From: Saccoglossus kowalevskii
Lineage: Eukaryota > Hemichordata > Enteropneusta > Harrimaniidae
Direction: 5' to 3'
Assembly (NCBI RefSeq): GCF_000003605.2
Contig: NW_003111478.1
Location: forward strand, 33,794-52,702
Length of the DNA stretch: 18,909 bases
How positions within the stretch are numbered: the stretch's first letter is position 1; each line of letters begins with the position of its first letter. Below are positions 1-12,400 of the stretch, one piece after another. A model generated the notes under the pieces. It did not search any database, had not been told where the DNA came from, and worked only from the letters and a program-made list of their open reading frames with translations. Made by a program: the position numbers and the translations under genes.

Positions 1-1
1 C

Positions 2-330
2 GACAGTCGGGTTAGATTGGTTAGGTGAAAACAAGGTATAACTAATAATTTAGTGACAGTCAGGTTAGATTGATTAGTTAGTTAAACATAAGGTATAACT
101 AATAATTTAGTGACAGTCAGGTTAGATTGGTAAGGTGAAAACAAGGTACAACTAATAATTTAGTGACAGTCAGGTTAGATTGATAAGTTAGTTAGTTAAA
201 AATAAGGTATAACTAATAATTTAGTGACGGTTAGGTAAAAATAAGGTATAACTAATAATTTAGTGACGGTTAGGTAAAAATAAGGTATAACTAATAATTT
301 AGTGATAGTCAGGTTAGATTAGTTAGATTT
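2..330. repeat. AT-rich minisatellite with alternating unit types
   Basis: Six complete units and one partial unit run head to tail, each starting GACAGTC, GACGGTT or GATAGTC and ending AATAATTTAGT. Units start at 2, 55, 112, 165, 226, 265 and 304, with lengths 53, 57, 53, 61, 39 and 39 bp. Units 1 and 3 share the form GATTGGT(T/A)AGGTGAAAACAAGG. Units 2 and 4 share GATTGAT(T/A)AGTTAGTTA and differ by an extra GTTA. Units 5 and 6 are identical to each other and lack about 14-22 bp of the longer forms. The first four units therefore form two copies of an A-B dimer of about 110 bp. The array may continue beyond the left edge of the window. No coding function is suggested. Confidence 0.93.
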
Positions 331-508
331 AAGGGAAAATTTAATTATTGTATTGAATTGTATTGTCTTGACTAGATTGTTTTCTTACCAAATCTGGATC
401 GCGACTTTGATCCATCCTTAAGAACAGAACAATTATCCTCATTTCGTGGGATGAAATGAATGACAATTACCTGTTGACTAATGTTTTGATAGTAGCTGTT
501 GTAGCTTA

Positions 509-551
509 TTTTTTTTTTTTTTTTTTTTTACAATTCGGTCGAAAATTTATT
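509..551 (-). other. Poly(T) run with minus-strand AATAAA: possible 3' end of a retroposed transcript
   Basis: A run of 21 T (509-529) is followed on the plus strand by TTTATT at 546-551. Read on the minus strand this is AATAAA, then 16 bases, then A21, which is the arrangement of a polyadenylated RNA copied back into the genome, or of the tail of a LINE or SINE. Short minus-strand reading frames lie upstream (for example 811-942, 43 codons), but none resembles a protein I recognise. I found no matching target-site duplication on the other side, so the 5' limit is unknown. A plain poly(T) microsatellite is the alternative. Confidence 0.4.
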
Positions 552-2420
552 CATTGACAAATCAATCTTCAATAAAGATTGCCAACTAAGTTTACTTTTT
601 GCAGAGCTTTTCGACGGTAAATATAATATTGTAAAGTGTAATGCAATAATGCAGAGAAAGGTTCGGTAATAGATCGTACATGTGCGTAAGTAGGAACATA
701 ACTCTCCTGCAGGAAATTGTTGGCATTGAATTAAAGCAACTTCGCATTGCCTATCTTGACGTCGACTTTGATGAAGTCTGACCACTCCAACCATAAAATT
801 CATTTTATCGTCAATAACAATTTCGAAACTTCGGCCCTCTATAGGTGGTTATGCCGACAAGCTTCCGTGCTCTTTCCGATGAGAAACAAGGGATTGTTCC
901 CATTCGTGCGCCCGTTGGCAGTCTGTGACGTTTACTATTCATATTTGTGTAATTGTTTTCACGCTGACAACTAAACAGAATTGCGGGACGAGGGCGCTAA
1001 ATGCTTTTCAAAATGTAATATGATATTTTTGAAATGAATTTTGCACAATAATTTCTGTATTACTTGTATTTCGCACACAAACATTTAATCAAAACATATA
1101 AAGCATTGACTTCGCATTGATATCAAGGTAGTATTGTTTGTTTACCGACCATGAGTGCGCATCGAATATATGCTTACACAACTGTCGCAGACACGTACAA
1201 ACAACAATAGTTTTTTCGTAACAAAATAACAATCTGTAACGCCCGCTCAAATTCCAGATTACGGGCATGGTATTTCTTGGTAAGTTGTGATAAAACCAAC
1301 CAAAGAGTCGTCAGCATGACATGGCGACGGTTGCGTTTAATTGGATTGCGGCTCTCGGTGGCGTTACATCGGATGAAATGATGTTTCTCCCCGACGGATC
1401 CCTATGTGACTTGTCGGAAAAAAATAGCGGGAGCATGGATACTTTTATCAGGCGCGTGCAATTCTATATGTTGGGTGCCCATTACTAATGTTTATTGCAT
1501 GTGAGCACACAACCTGTTAGTAAAATGATAACACCCAGTTCGACAACAGGGTGGTCACGCTGGGGACACACGTATGTCCATATTCGCCTATTCACGATTA
1601 ATGCCCGTGTGTGTTTTTGTAGTGTATGAAGACACACATAAGCCCATCCCATAGTGAACACAGACAAATAAACCAATTTACGATCGAATCTTTTCACTCC
1701 TTACAAACGACGGATAGTGCAGTGTCTGTCTGACAAGGCAGTCGTCTACTCAGTCAATCGTGCGTGCTCGTTTACCGTGGCCGGACACAATCGTTGACAA
1801 AGACAATAGAGGTGCCGGTCAGGCTGTGGGTCCGCCGGTATCTACCAAGTATATGTTAATTGCCGTCTCCATTGATTGAATGGGGGATGGGCCAGTGGTC
1901 CTGCCTAAATTCTTTACAACCATTTAACCTAAGTGCCCACCACTGCGATAACTAGCTAGCTAAAGAAAGCCAAAACAAATAAAGCAAAAAAGATAATGTC
2001 TGCGTATTTACATAGAGCACTCAATACTTAATACTAGTACATTGGTTAGCTCAAAGAAGTGGCTCAGCTGAGCTGAAAATTCACGGACCTACCTGGTTTG
2101 CCTTGCCAGCCTATACCTGTTCATAAATAATTGGTTAAGAAAGCGGTAATGAATTGATTTTAGCAAGGATTTTGTTATGATATATCAGAAAAAAGAAGAG
2201 CTCTCGGATTTCGGAGGAAATTACCTGAGTAGGCACAAAGCATTTTATGGTATTCTCGGCGAGTCCAATGACAAGCCAATTATTTGTAAATTGCGCTGGA
2301 ACAGCCAATTGCATCAACGTAAAAAAGGTAATAATAGTGAAATGTCAACAAGTCTGATTTTTAATTGCTCTTCTAATTCGCCCAATAAGGGTATGTTTTC
2401 ACCACTCTGTGCATTGTTAT
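552..2420. other. Upstream intergenic DNA, no gene seen
   Basis: The open frames in this stretch are short, overlap on opposite strands and have no recognisable protein motifs. Apart from a palindromic E-box at 2062-2073 and the possible tail of a retroposed copy at its left end, I see no repeat or RNA gene. It is likely to hold distal promoter or enhancer DNA of the HMX gene, by position only. Confidence 0.5.
2062..2073. promoter_or_regulatory. 12-bp palindrome around an E-box (CAGCTG)
   Basis: GCTCAGCTGAGC is a perfect 12-bp palindrome centred on the E-box CAGCTG, about 850 bp upstream of the HMX start codon. E-boxes of this type bind bHLH dimers. The palindrome is directly visible; any role in HMX control is inference from position. 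Confidence 0.3.
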
Positions 2421-2423
2421 CCA

Positions 2424-2490
2424 TATAAGAAGGCGTGGTTACAGTGGAGTCGCTTTCACTGTAATCCTATTGCGTCGTCCCCGTGGCCAA
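2424..2490 (+). promoter_or_regulatory. Possible HMX core promoter (TATA-like element, CCAAT box)
   Basis: TATAAGA at 2424-2430 is followed by a pyrimidine-rich TTTCACT at 2454-2460, whose A lies 34 bp after the first T of the TATA-like element. That is close to normal TATA-to-start spacing. A CCAAT pentamer lies at 2486-2490, downstream of that start, so it may serve another start site or be chance. If transcription begins near 2458, the 5' leader is about 460 nt. The true start site cannot be fixed without transcript data. Confidence 0.3.
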
Positions 2491-2532
2491 TCACAGAGCT
2501 TCATTAGCTTGTCACCCATTTAACTTGCACGC

Positions 2533-2538
2533 CACTTG
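2533..2538 (-). promoter_or_regulatory. CAAGTG site near the HMX promoter
   Basis: CACTTG on the plus strand is CAAGTG on the minus strand, the core reported for HMX proteins and close to the NK-class site. It could allow autoregulation, but a 6-mer is expected by chance in sequence of this length. Confidence 0.2.
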
Positions 2539-2919
2539 TATTTATATGTTATTAGCGTGTTAGATGAGCGGCGCCAATACGACTCTCTCCGTCTCCAAGG
2601 TATAGAACAAGTTGTAGGGGCACACAGTGGAAAACATGCATCAGTCTCTCGCAGTTACCACGACATACAGCACCGCATTTTGATTCATCGTCTCCCACAC
2701 CGACTGTCGTCCGTGGTCTTATACGGAAAACTATCCTACAGTAACAGAAATACATAGACTTTTACATTTGTTTGACTAACTTTACTGCTTGTTATAAGAA
2801 ACGTTCAGGGCGTATCACAAGCAGCAATCACTGCTGAATTATCGGTCGCTCCCTCGTTGACCAAGAGGTAACGTCCCCATTGGATACAGCGGAATAACTC
2901 GACATATAGAGATTAAGAC

Positions 2920-4374
<1,455 letters not shown>

Positions 4375-4591
4375 CAGATGAACTCACAGCTTTGAACTTT
4401 TAGATTTAAAACTATTATTGAACCATTGACTACCATGTTTCCAATGAGGTAACTTTTTTATGGAAATATCTACAGGAAAGCTATCGTTCGCGCTTTTGAT
4501 GCAGCGACCATCCTTCGCTTGCCCTGTAAAGGTCGGTTTTGATCCAATTCTAACTCATAGCATGTGTAAAAATGACACTATTTTTTGAATG

Positions 4592-4599
4592 TGTAAATA
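4592..4599 (+). promoter_or_regulatory. Pumilio response element (UGUAAAUA)
   Basis: TGTAAATA matches the PUF-protein site UGUANAUA exactly, about 220 nt after the HMX stop codon on the sense strand. PUF proteins repress or destabilise bound mRNAs. The position in a 3' UTR makes it plausible, but one 8-mer can occur by chance. Confidence 0.4.
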
Positions 4600-5327
4600 C
4601 AGAGAATTTTGGCATATATTACTATTATAATTATTATTGTGGCTAATTATTGTTGTTGTTTAATTTTATATGTACACTTTGTTAGCGATGAGTATCGAGA
4701 CTTCTACGTCAAATTCACATTAGATCAGCAGCCATCGGCCAACGTGCTACGCCCCGCTCATACTGGCGATAAGGCAGCTACTTACATGCTACACTTAAAC
4801 TTGCGTCTTTGTCTTTGTAATTTCTAACTTAACACTGTTACTGGTGTGTGCATATCAGAGGAATGGTTCACTGGATCTACAGTATCTAACGACGGAGTCT
4901 AGCATGAGCTCACTTTAAAACGCATAGTCATTTCTGTCAATTTATGAGCCGTTATCTCGCAAACCCCATTTTACATTAGAACGTCGCATCTGTGTTACAA
5001 TGCCACGATCATGATATATTTCGTATGATAAGTTTTTTATCGCTGTCAAGTATCACAGAAAAAGTTGCCCTATTACCAGAAGTTCTCATGTCGACGAAAG
5101 CATGTGAACATTATTTTTTTGTTTAAATATAAAGACAATCCTAACTACACCACTGCCATCACAGCAAACAAGCTCGCTACTAAGCTCTTATTCAGTGCAT
5201 TTTTTCAAACGAAATTGATCTTTATCAACATAGACTGTTTTACAGTTTTATATATATTTTTCAGTTTTAAGCTGCCATTTTTACAGTGTCCAGTTCATTG
5301 TTTTGTTTACATTAATATAATTTCAAG

Positions 5328-5338
5328 AATAAAATAAA
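5328..5338 (+). terminator. Overlapping AATAAA polyadenylation signals
   Basis: Two AATAAA hexamers overlap by one base (5328-5333 and 5333-5338). They are followed within 15-60 nt by T- and GT-rich sequence (GTATAGTTTCTTTAT, CGTGTTCGTT). This is the first strong cleavage and polyadenylation signal after the HMX stop codon. Another AATAAA occurs near 5502. Confidence 0.6.
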
Positions 5339-5360
5339 ACAATATTGTATAGTTTCTTTA

Positions 5361-7172
5361 TCATGAAATATCGTGTTCGTTCAAGTCAATATTTTTATTT
5401 TATGAAAGTTAATTGTCCCAATTCTAAGTCAGTATTAATACGCAACCAAAGGCGCAGCGGATGATTATTTTGTGCGGCTAAATCGTAATACTAATTAAAA
5501 AATAAACGTTGCAGTGTAGTATAATTAGAAACATTTCGACTTTCTAATTCGCATTGTACGGTAATGGCGGCATACATTAAAATCGCCCCAAATGGTGCGA
5601 AATTATTAGAATGGCCTTTGTTAATGTGTATGGTAGAACACAATGAGAATTGTGAAGAAGAGACTAGGGGTGGTACGGAATAACGGCTTGGGTCTACCAT
5701 CTATCATTGTCACTCGAGAAGACCAGCCCAGCGTGTTATAACTAGACTGCGTCAACCGATAGCAGTTTCATATCGTTACTAATTGCGACTGATTGAAAAC
5801 GGATTCATCGAGCGAGGAAAACTAATATTTGAGGAAGATGTCTGAGCGGATAAGTATCTCTTTGCTATTTCAGGAAACACTGGAAATAAGTGCTTAGTAA
5901 ACAATGCTATTGAACATACAATAAAACCCTGTAGTTGCCGTGTGATTAGCCATCATACTCTCCACGTCACGGAGATAGGCGCAATCATGAAGACGTCATT
6001 TCACAAAATCATTGATATTTGCATTTAATAACCCGGTAACATCAGTTTGAATTTTCTAATTTTCCGTTTAGTTTGCCAAGGTTTTTTTTTCACGAAAGCG
6101 TAAAATATTTCACATATTTTTTAATGATTTGATTTGTGTGTATATTTCATTTCTATAGAAGGTGGATATTTCGCTCTAATTTTACAAAAAAATATAATCT
6201 AACACACTATTCATAAATTTGTGAAATTAAATTGCAGTTAATATACAGATGGTTGTAGACATATATTCTACTTTGGTTTGACCGAAAAAGTGTACGAAAC
6301 GAAGAACGCAGTGACAACGAGATATGGAAAGTAAACTGCGAGACCACAGAAGGTTAATATAGAAAGTATAGTTTATAGTTCAATTCAGACAAATAGATAT
6401 AAAATCCTCAAGGGTGCGAACTCGTTCCTTCAGGGGAATTTACTGACTGCATTTCAAAGTATTTTAAAAACATCTCAAATTTGAAAATTATGGTCTCCGA
6501 CTCAAATCTCCCGCAATTGATGCATTTTTCCGCCTTTGTTGTATCCGTGGGAATTGTAAGTGGGTTTTTATAGCCGTAACTTAAATTTTATTGGGCTTCA
6601 TATGATGTGGGGTAGTCTGTCAGTATCTGTGGGGAGAAATACATTTACTGACGTAATGATCGAGCAGTGTGTACATTTCATTTTAAATCGGGCATTTTTT
6701 TATTACGTTGTTGGAACTATATATGTGACATGCTGACGTACTTCTAGCGTAGATAGAGTCCCTTATCCACCGTATTATCATTGTCTCCCGTACCATGACG
6801 AAGAAATTGTAAATGCTTTTGACGTCGCCCGTTTGAGACCACTAGTTCAACAATAAAAATTGCTCAAAAGCGCGAAACTCCTTCAACATAATCACAATAT
6901 GACTAGATTTTGTGTTTGTTCTTGCCGGGCTGCGAGAGCTCACTTTAACAGTGATAAATCCTGTTTTTGTATGTATATTCTAGCAATATACACAATGAGC
7001 AATTCTGAGGGAATTCCGATAACCAGCTCAATTTCAAACATTTCTTCATGATCTTCGTTTATATTACATATCCGCTGTCTGACAATATCGTATTTCTTTT
7101 CTTGCCGCTGTATGCGATGCTCTTACTGGCGGACTTTTTCCCGCTCTTCGCCCGTTCCCTCCGCCTGCCTCA
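5361..7172. other. Downstream intergenic DNA, no gene seen
   Basis: AT-rich sequence with no long or recognisable reading frame, no RNA gene and no evident repeat. The open frames at 5491-5700 (minus) and 6860-7051 (plus) are short and featureless. Confidence 0.5.
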
Positions 7173-7358
7173 TGCAGTTACCCAGATCTCCCGAGTTCCC
7201 ATGGTGATTCGTAGTTTACAATGGGATTCCATATCTCGAACATCCCATTTAATCTCGTTAAAGGCGTACACGTTTAATCCGAGTGAAGTAACGATTGAGA
7301 CGGGAATGTCCACCAGGGGCGCCCGCTCTCCAATCTGTTTCTCCGTCAGATTTTCTAT
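7173..7358 (-). other. Exon-sized open frame, not recognised
   Basis: A 62-codon frame between in-frame stops lies on the minus strand in a more GC-rich patch. It contains WDVRD followed by LRI and REIW, and then GTAACT, which could act as a splice donor directly after the REIW codons. The spacing is faintly like part of the ligand-binding domain of Cys-loop receptors but has gaps, so I do not name it. The plus strand is also open here (7048-7362, starting at an ATG), and a pyrimidine tract ending in CAG on that strand (about 7125-7176) resembles an acceptor. Either strand could hold an exon, or neither. Confidence 0.15.
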
Positions 7359-7362
7359 TTAG

Positions 7363-9188
7363 TTGAGGTTAATCACCCTGTATGTACGGCATGTTCGATT
7401 CTACGTTCAAACTTTCTGATTACTTTAAGCGATAATTTTAAAGTTACCTACTCAAGCAAACGCACGTTATAAAGTAAGTGCAGACGGGAGAGCGTCCATT
7501 TGCCGCTCAATCCTGGGAGAATAACTCGTTATCTCGGCGGCCGTGTATACAGTAGGAGCAGTGTTATAGATAGCCATAGTAATTTATATTTATAACATAT
7601 CCCTTTACTTTATAAATATTTCAGTAGCGCTAATTGTAGGGGTTTAAATATTTATTTATACTTCGATAAAGTAGAATAGGATAAAATGGGCCTATGTCGA
7701 GCAAGGCACCTGAAAGTTGAAAAGGCTCGTAATCTGAAAGCATTGTGACTTTATTAACATTTTCCACTTGATCTAAAGCCTGTTTCCCCTTGTGGATTTC
7801 GTATTATTTGAAGGCTGTTTGTTATCTCTTTTCAAGTCAACATTCTGAAAAGATAAATACACTGTCAATTGTAACATTGATTTGTTTCCTCGATAATCGG
7901 GATTACGACTCGTATATTGAGACATCGCGAATAATTAGAAATAGTTCACAATAAAAAGGGCGGGAACTCGTTGCATTTTTTTGCGGGTTTATATCTCCCG
8001 CTTGTGTCAATAGAATAATTGGTAGCTCAATGAAATCTTATTTGAAGTGTGAGTTGTTACTAATTTTATATTTACACACTGTCTTATTGTTTATTACACC
8101 ACATTTGTGTTGTCCATACGCTAAAACGCACATCGTACAGTATGAAATCAACATCAGATATTGGAAATGCGACAACAAAGATGCTATCAGCAAGGTACTT
8201 GAATTGAAGTGGGGTGGAGACGCGATATCATGATGAATTTCACAACGACTTATCACGTGAGGTGACGTCACATGAGATGAGTGAAACTAAGTTTCTGCTA
8301 TGAGATGACTTACTCATTTCCCAGCCATTTCTTATCTATCAGCAATCAGACGTATGAGTAATCTAGCACTGAAAATAATGCTAAGTATTAAAATACGAAA
8401 GTATAGAGAAGGGAGGGTGTGAATAGCTTGCCAACACAGGAACACACGGGATCAAACGGAAGAAATGACCTTTCAAATTACGAACGACGCAAATTAATAA
8501 TAAACAAGTATAATTCTAACAGGTTATGATATATGGTTATCATATTTAACACCGCCAATCGTCGTGGGAGGCATGAACAAGTGCGGGGTCACAACCTTTA
8601 CGACCAACTTATAAATAAAAAGTGTGCCTGTCAAAACGGATACGCCTATGTGCCTGAACAACGAAAATATTATTTTCCCGTCCGTGTGGTATATACGCAT
8701 GCTAATTGAACTCGTGTGCACATCGTGTTTGTTTACTGTCGGTATTTTAATTGAAAGTGTCAGGAAAGTTGAAAAGTACCCGTTGTGTACGCCCCACTTT
8801 TTGTTATTCTCGGCACAATCTCCCGATGATTTGTGCGACTGAGTCATTTATTATAAGTATGTAAAATAAGGCGACGTCAGATTCCGTCCAAAGTCACTCA
8901 TTGATTAGATCGGTATAACAAATGCTGGATAAGAATTTTTCTTTTCGAGAAGACACGATCGTTTGAATGAGTGATAGGAAGTAGCTAATACATACAATAG
9001 TGAAACGACTGATAATCTGATAATAAGATATCTGCTTAAACCAGTGATTATATCCGGTCGTCGATCGCAATCTAGATACATGCGGTGTTCATTCCATGTC
9101 CCTGGTCCTTGCTTTTAATCCATCTTTGAACATGACATCATCAGTCGATGACTTTGAATCAGTTGACATTGCCCGACTACTCTCAATC
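7363..9188. other. Intergenic DNA, possible regulatory sites only
   Basis: No gene is supported. The frames at 8030-8271 and 8524-8847 overlap on opposite strands and lack known motifs. An E-box/CRE pair lies at 8253-8270 and an AP-1-type TGAGTCA at 8840-8846. Confidence 0.45.
8253..8270. promoter_or_regulatory. Adjacent palindromic E-box and CRE
   Basis: TCACGTGA (8253-8260) and the full cyclic-AMP response element TGACGTCA (8263-8270) are two perfect 8-bp palindromes separated by 2 bp. The first suits bHLH-zip factors of the USF/MITF/TFE type and the second suits CREB/ATF. GATGAGT and TGACTTACTCAT, which resemble AP-1 sites, follow within about 50 bp. No transcript start is evident nearby, so an enhancer is more likely than a promoter. 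Confidence 0.4.
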
Positions 9189-9455
9189 GTAGCAGGCCGG
9201 CATGTTGGCTGGGAAATGTGCTGTAACGCATATAGTGCTGTTTTACGTGGTAGGGCGGCACTTTGCTGGAATATTCACCGCAATGTATGGTGCTGTTATC
9301 AGTTGTATGTCTGTATTTTGTTTGAAAATACGCTACAGTGCACAGTTCTACGCTGTCTCGTTCGTAGCTGGGAAAGGCTCTGCAATGCATCGCGTATTTC
9401 TCAGTCGTAGGCCGGCACTTGGCTGTGAAATGTACGACAATGCGGCTTGGTGACG
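9189..9455 (+). repeat. Degenerate tandem repeat, period about 55-61 bp
   Basis: Five diverged units start with GTAG or GTATG at about 9189, 9250, 9305, 9364 and 9407. Common elements are GGCCGGCA or GGCGGCA, then TTGGCTGGGAAATG or TTTGCTGGAATATT, then a GCAATG-like end and TGCTGT. Unit lengths are 61, 55, 59, 43 and about 48 bp, not multiples of three, so the long open frames that cross it (9096-9410 and 9202-9453) are by-products rather than a repeat protein. It looks like an old, mutated minisatellite. Confidence 0.6.
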
Positions 9456-12400
9456 TACCGTTAATAGCTCTAAGTAAGCTAGTATTTCGCTGTTTGCATT
9501 TTCAAGTTTTATCGTCGTTGCGATAGTATTGTATTCGCTTCAATCTGTCTTTGACATACAGTTTTCTATATATCACGCTATATATGTGTATATGACCCGC
9601 CGATTCAGCTCGTACAATGTACGTGTTCTATTTGGATCGATTATATATAGTATTACAAGTATTTGAGACGCTACCATTTGATCGATAAGTCACAAACAAA
9701 TCACGGTAGATGCACGATTTGATTAAACGTATAAATGCAACAATCACCGGCAGCATCACAAAAGAGAATTTGCCTTGGACGCTGCTTGCATTCACGTCTC
9801 GCATTATCTTACCTCTTTATGAAGTATACTAGTGATACAATCCGTATACTAGCCACCTGGGCCCAGCCAACTTAAACGGATGCTGCACTGTAATTATGCA
9901 AACCAGCTCACACATTTGATATCAGACTAAATCAGGCATATTTTGAACTGTGCATTGCTTTCCCCGGCTAATAGTGGTGAGGAAAGACTACTATTGTTGA
10001 CACGCCAAGTTCCACGTCGTAACAAGGTCCCGTCAATGTATCGCCTCGGCAATATCACACCAATCACATTCTCACCCTTCCCCCCATTTAACCCCGTTCT
10101 CTTATCACCTGGCCATACCCTTTTTGTGATATCACTTAATATAAAAGTCATTTCTCGTCACAAGCCGGCGCATCTTTGCCATCATGACACCTTCGGAAAC
10201 TAGAAAATGAAATCCTCTCTTTGTAGCTATTTTCGCTAAATTGCACCAAGTTGTTCTTTCCCGTCACCTTGGGCATTCTCGTACCGATTGAAGAAGAAAA
10301 TAATGTGACGAAATCTTCAAGTGATACAAGAGAACCACTTAAAGTCTGATATGCCTGTATGTTACCGTTTTCTTTCTAGACTCATTATCGTCCACAGCCG
10401 TGTTAAGTTTAGCGATTTCCTGACTCAGGCAAATCCCCTTATATATCATACTTGTAAAGTTTAATTAGCCAGACACTGTATCAAAGTATAGAGTCAGTAC
10501 GAACGCTCTTTTTAATCTAGCAAAGTAACTAAATGGCATGCACTACGGCGAACTATTCACAGCACGCTGAAAGGAACTACCTTGTTCAACACAAACGACC
10601 GTGCTAATTTTGCGGTGATTCCAAAGCGAGAGATTTTTTTTAAAATCGGACACCATTGAACAGTTGGTCAACACTTCTCCTTATAAAACAGTTTTCATTA
10701 AATTTGTATCAAAAACCACATTGTCGCCAACTTCAGCCAATTTATAGATTTATAATTAAATGTCAGTTGTTTCAGACCAGTTTAGGAAATGAGTCGGGTA
10801 CGAGTTGACAGAACTATCATCACAACTGGGATCAATAAAAACACGGGAGAAAAATGTTCGCAAGTATGAATCTATACACAAATATTGTTATTAAATTATC
10901 CAGATCTGTATTTGCGTGGTAACTGTAGATGTGTGTGTATGTGTGTATGAATCCATGCGTTTAAATGCAGTATACTTGAAGTAATAACTATACTTGCTTT
11001 GCACACTCTACTGAGCTCTGTATGTGCATGGCACGCAAACCCCAGTATACTCGGGAACCCGTGCGGCCCTAAACTCACACTGCCGATTCACACAACCATA
11101 ACATTTTACATTTATTCCGTTATCTGTCTTTTTTTTTTGTTTAATATATCCTCCGAGACCTGTAAAGGAGACTACGCTAGAATAAATTAATGTTCAATTG
11201 ACTTGCGCTATTAAAAATATGCTCCGTGTTGCGGAAAATTACTCAAATCCGCTATATAATTTATAATAGATAGAAACAGACCCACTTTTGAAAATATATT
11301 AATATCTGCTCTTAAGTCAGTTGGTGCTATCCATAATTAATAAGACAATCAGACTTGCTTTTCACTGCGAACATACACTATCAATAAGTGTTCATTAAGC
11401 GCCACCAGTCAAGTAATATATGAGATTCGCATTGGCATGAAGTTTAAAAAGCTTCGCAAATAATATTTATAAAGTGTTATCGTTCGTCGTGAGAGCAGTA
11501 TTGAACAGCCTTGTGTCATATCACTAGTGTCTCTTTGTTTTCCTATCCAAACCATATTAAATGGCTTCCACTTAATTTCAATGCTGGATAATGGGCATCG
11601 TAAAGCTACAAGTAAGCCAGCAGGCAAGGCCCTGCTTGTCTTGCTAAAGTGCATGCGTCTTTTTCTTAAAAGCATTTTGATTGCTGAACGTTTAAGATAC
11701 GGACTTCTTTTGCCATATAGTATTTGGCTTGATTGACCAGTACGATTGTATTCTATCACTGTCCCCAGGATATTCTCTTAAATATTGTGAGTCCACCCAT
11801 ACACTGCAGCTCAATGTATGGTAGCGCACACGAGGCATTACTTCCCGGGCAGTATTTGTAAAGGTTTTCTAATGCATGCTTTTTCTAATTCAACTCCACA
11901 ACAGTCCAGCGCAGTGCTACACACAATGCTTACAGGGATACATTAGTTCTTGCTACTTCTTATAAAACAGTATATCTATTAACTGCCACGCCACTGACCG
12001 AGTGGTTGTGTCAGTTTTTGAGGAATCGTTTTACGGCGACGGTAAAAGGGGGCAAACAAGCTTTTCTTCCAGGTTGATCCGAAAGCTAGTTTTCTCGTTA
12101 TATGGGCATTTTCAGCTGTTGACGGTACTGCTCCACCGATTGGGATAATGGGACGTCGCCTATTTTAGCCAGAGTGTCTGGCCAACCCGGACATGCAAGC
12201 ATAAATTACCTTGCTGCCTCTCTGTGAAAGCTCCTTTTTTGAAGTTCCACGAGACAGTTTTGTCAGTGAGGCGAGTCTGTCTTTAGTAGTGGCGAAGAGA
12301 ACAATACACGCCACATACAAGTATCGTCATTAATCTTGCTCAATTGCGGCATAAAATGGGGATTCGTTTTTAATCGGCGATAAGGCATGAAAACACCCAC

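Larger units (their letters stand above)
4375..5360 (+). other. Hmx: HMX 3' untranslated region
   Basis: This is AU-rich sequence from the stop codon to the first good polyadenylation signals, about 950-985 nt. Open frames here (such as 4609-4827) have no recognisable content. The poly-U and AUUAUU runs and one Pumilio-type site suggest post-transcriptional control. The length assumes that the signals at 5328-5338 are used, and earlier cleavage is possible. Confidence 0.55.

Noticed and set aside
1-330. GGTTAG/TTAGG-like words suggesting telomere repeats
   Set aside because: The words occur inside longer 39-61 bp units and are not in tandem as TTAGG or TTAGGG, so this is a minisatellite and not telomeric sequence.
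1-330. Possible CRISPR array
   Set aside because: Direct repeats are adjacent and similar over their full length with no unique spacers, and the window is animal-like.
2536-2757. Upstream open frame in the HMX 5' leader
   Set aside because: The frame starts with TTG, not ATG, overlaps an antisense frame of similar length and has no recognisable motif.
7173-7358. Cys-loop receptor exon
   Set aside because: WD, RD, LRI and EIW echo the family, but the spacing differs by two residues in one place and about 15 in another, and no cysteine loop is seen. Kept only as an unnamed open frame.
7380-7410. tRNA B-box-like GTTCGATTC
   Set aside because: There is no A-box at the right distance and no acceptor stem can be paired; no other tRNA or snRNA signature was seen.
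8030-8233. Small secreted protein with a signal-like hydrophobic start
   Set aside because: The ATG context is weak, the opposite strand is equally open, and there is no cysteine pattern or promoter to support it.
9096-9453. Cysteine-rich or repeat protein gene
   Set aside because: The frames run through a degenerate tandem DNA repeat whose unit lengths are not multiples of three; the reading frame is not kept between units.
10140-10147. TATAAAAG as the promoter of a gene
   Set aside because: The first ATG downstream (about 10183) gives only eight codons, and no exon follows.
11409-11759. 116-codon minus-strand open frame
   Set aside because: It overlaps a plus-strand frame of 69 codons, has random-looking composition and contains no known motif.
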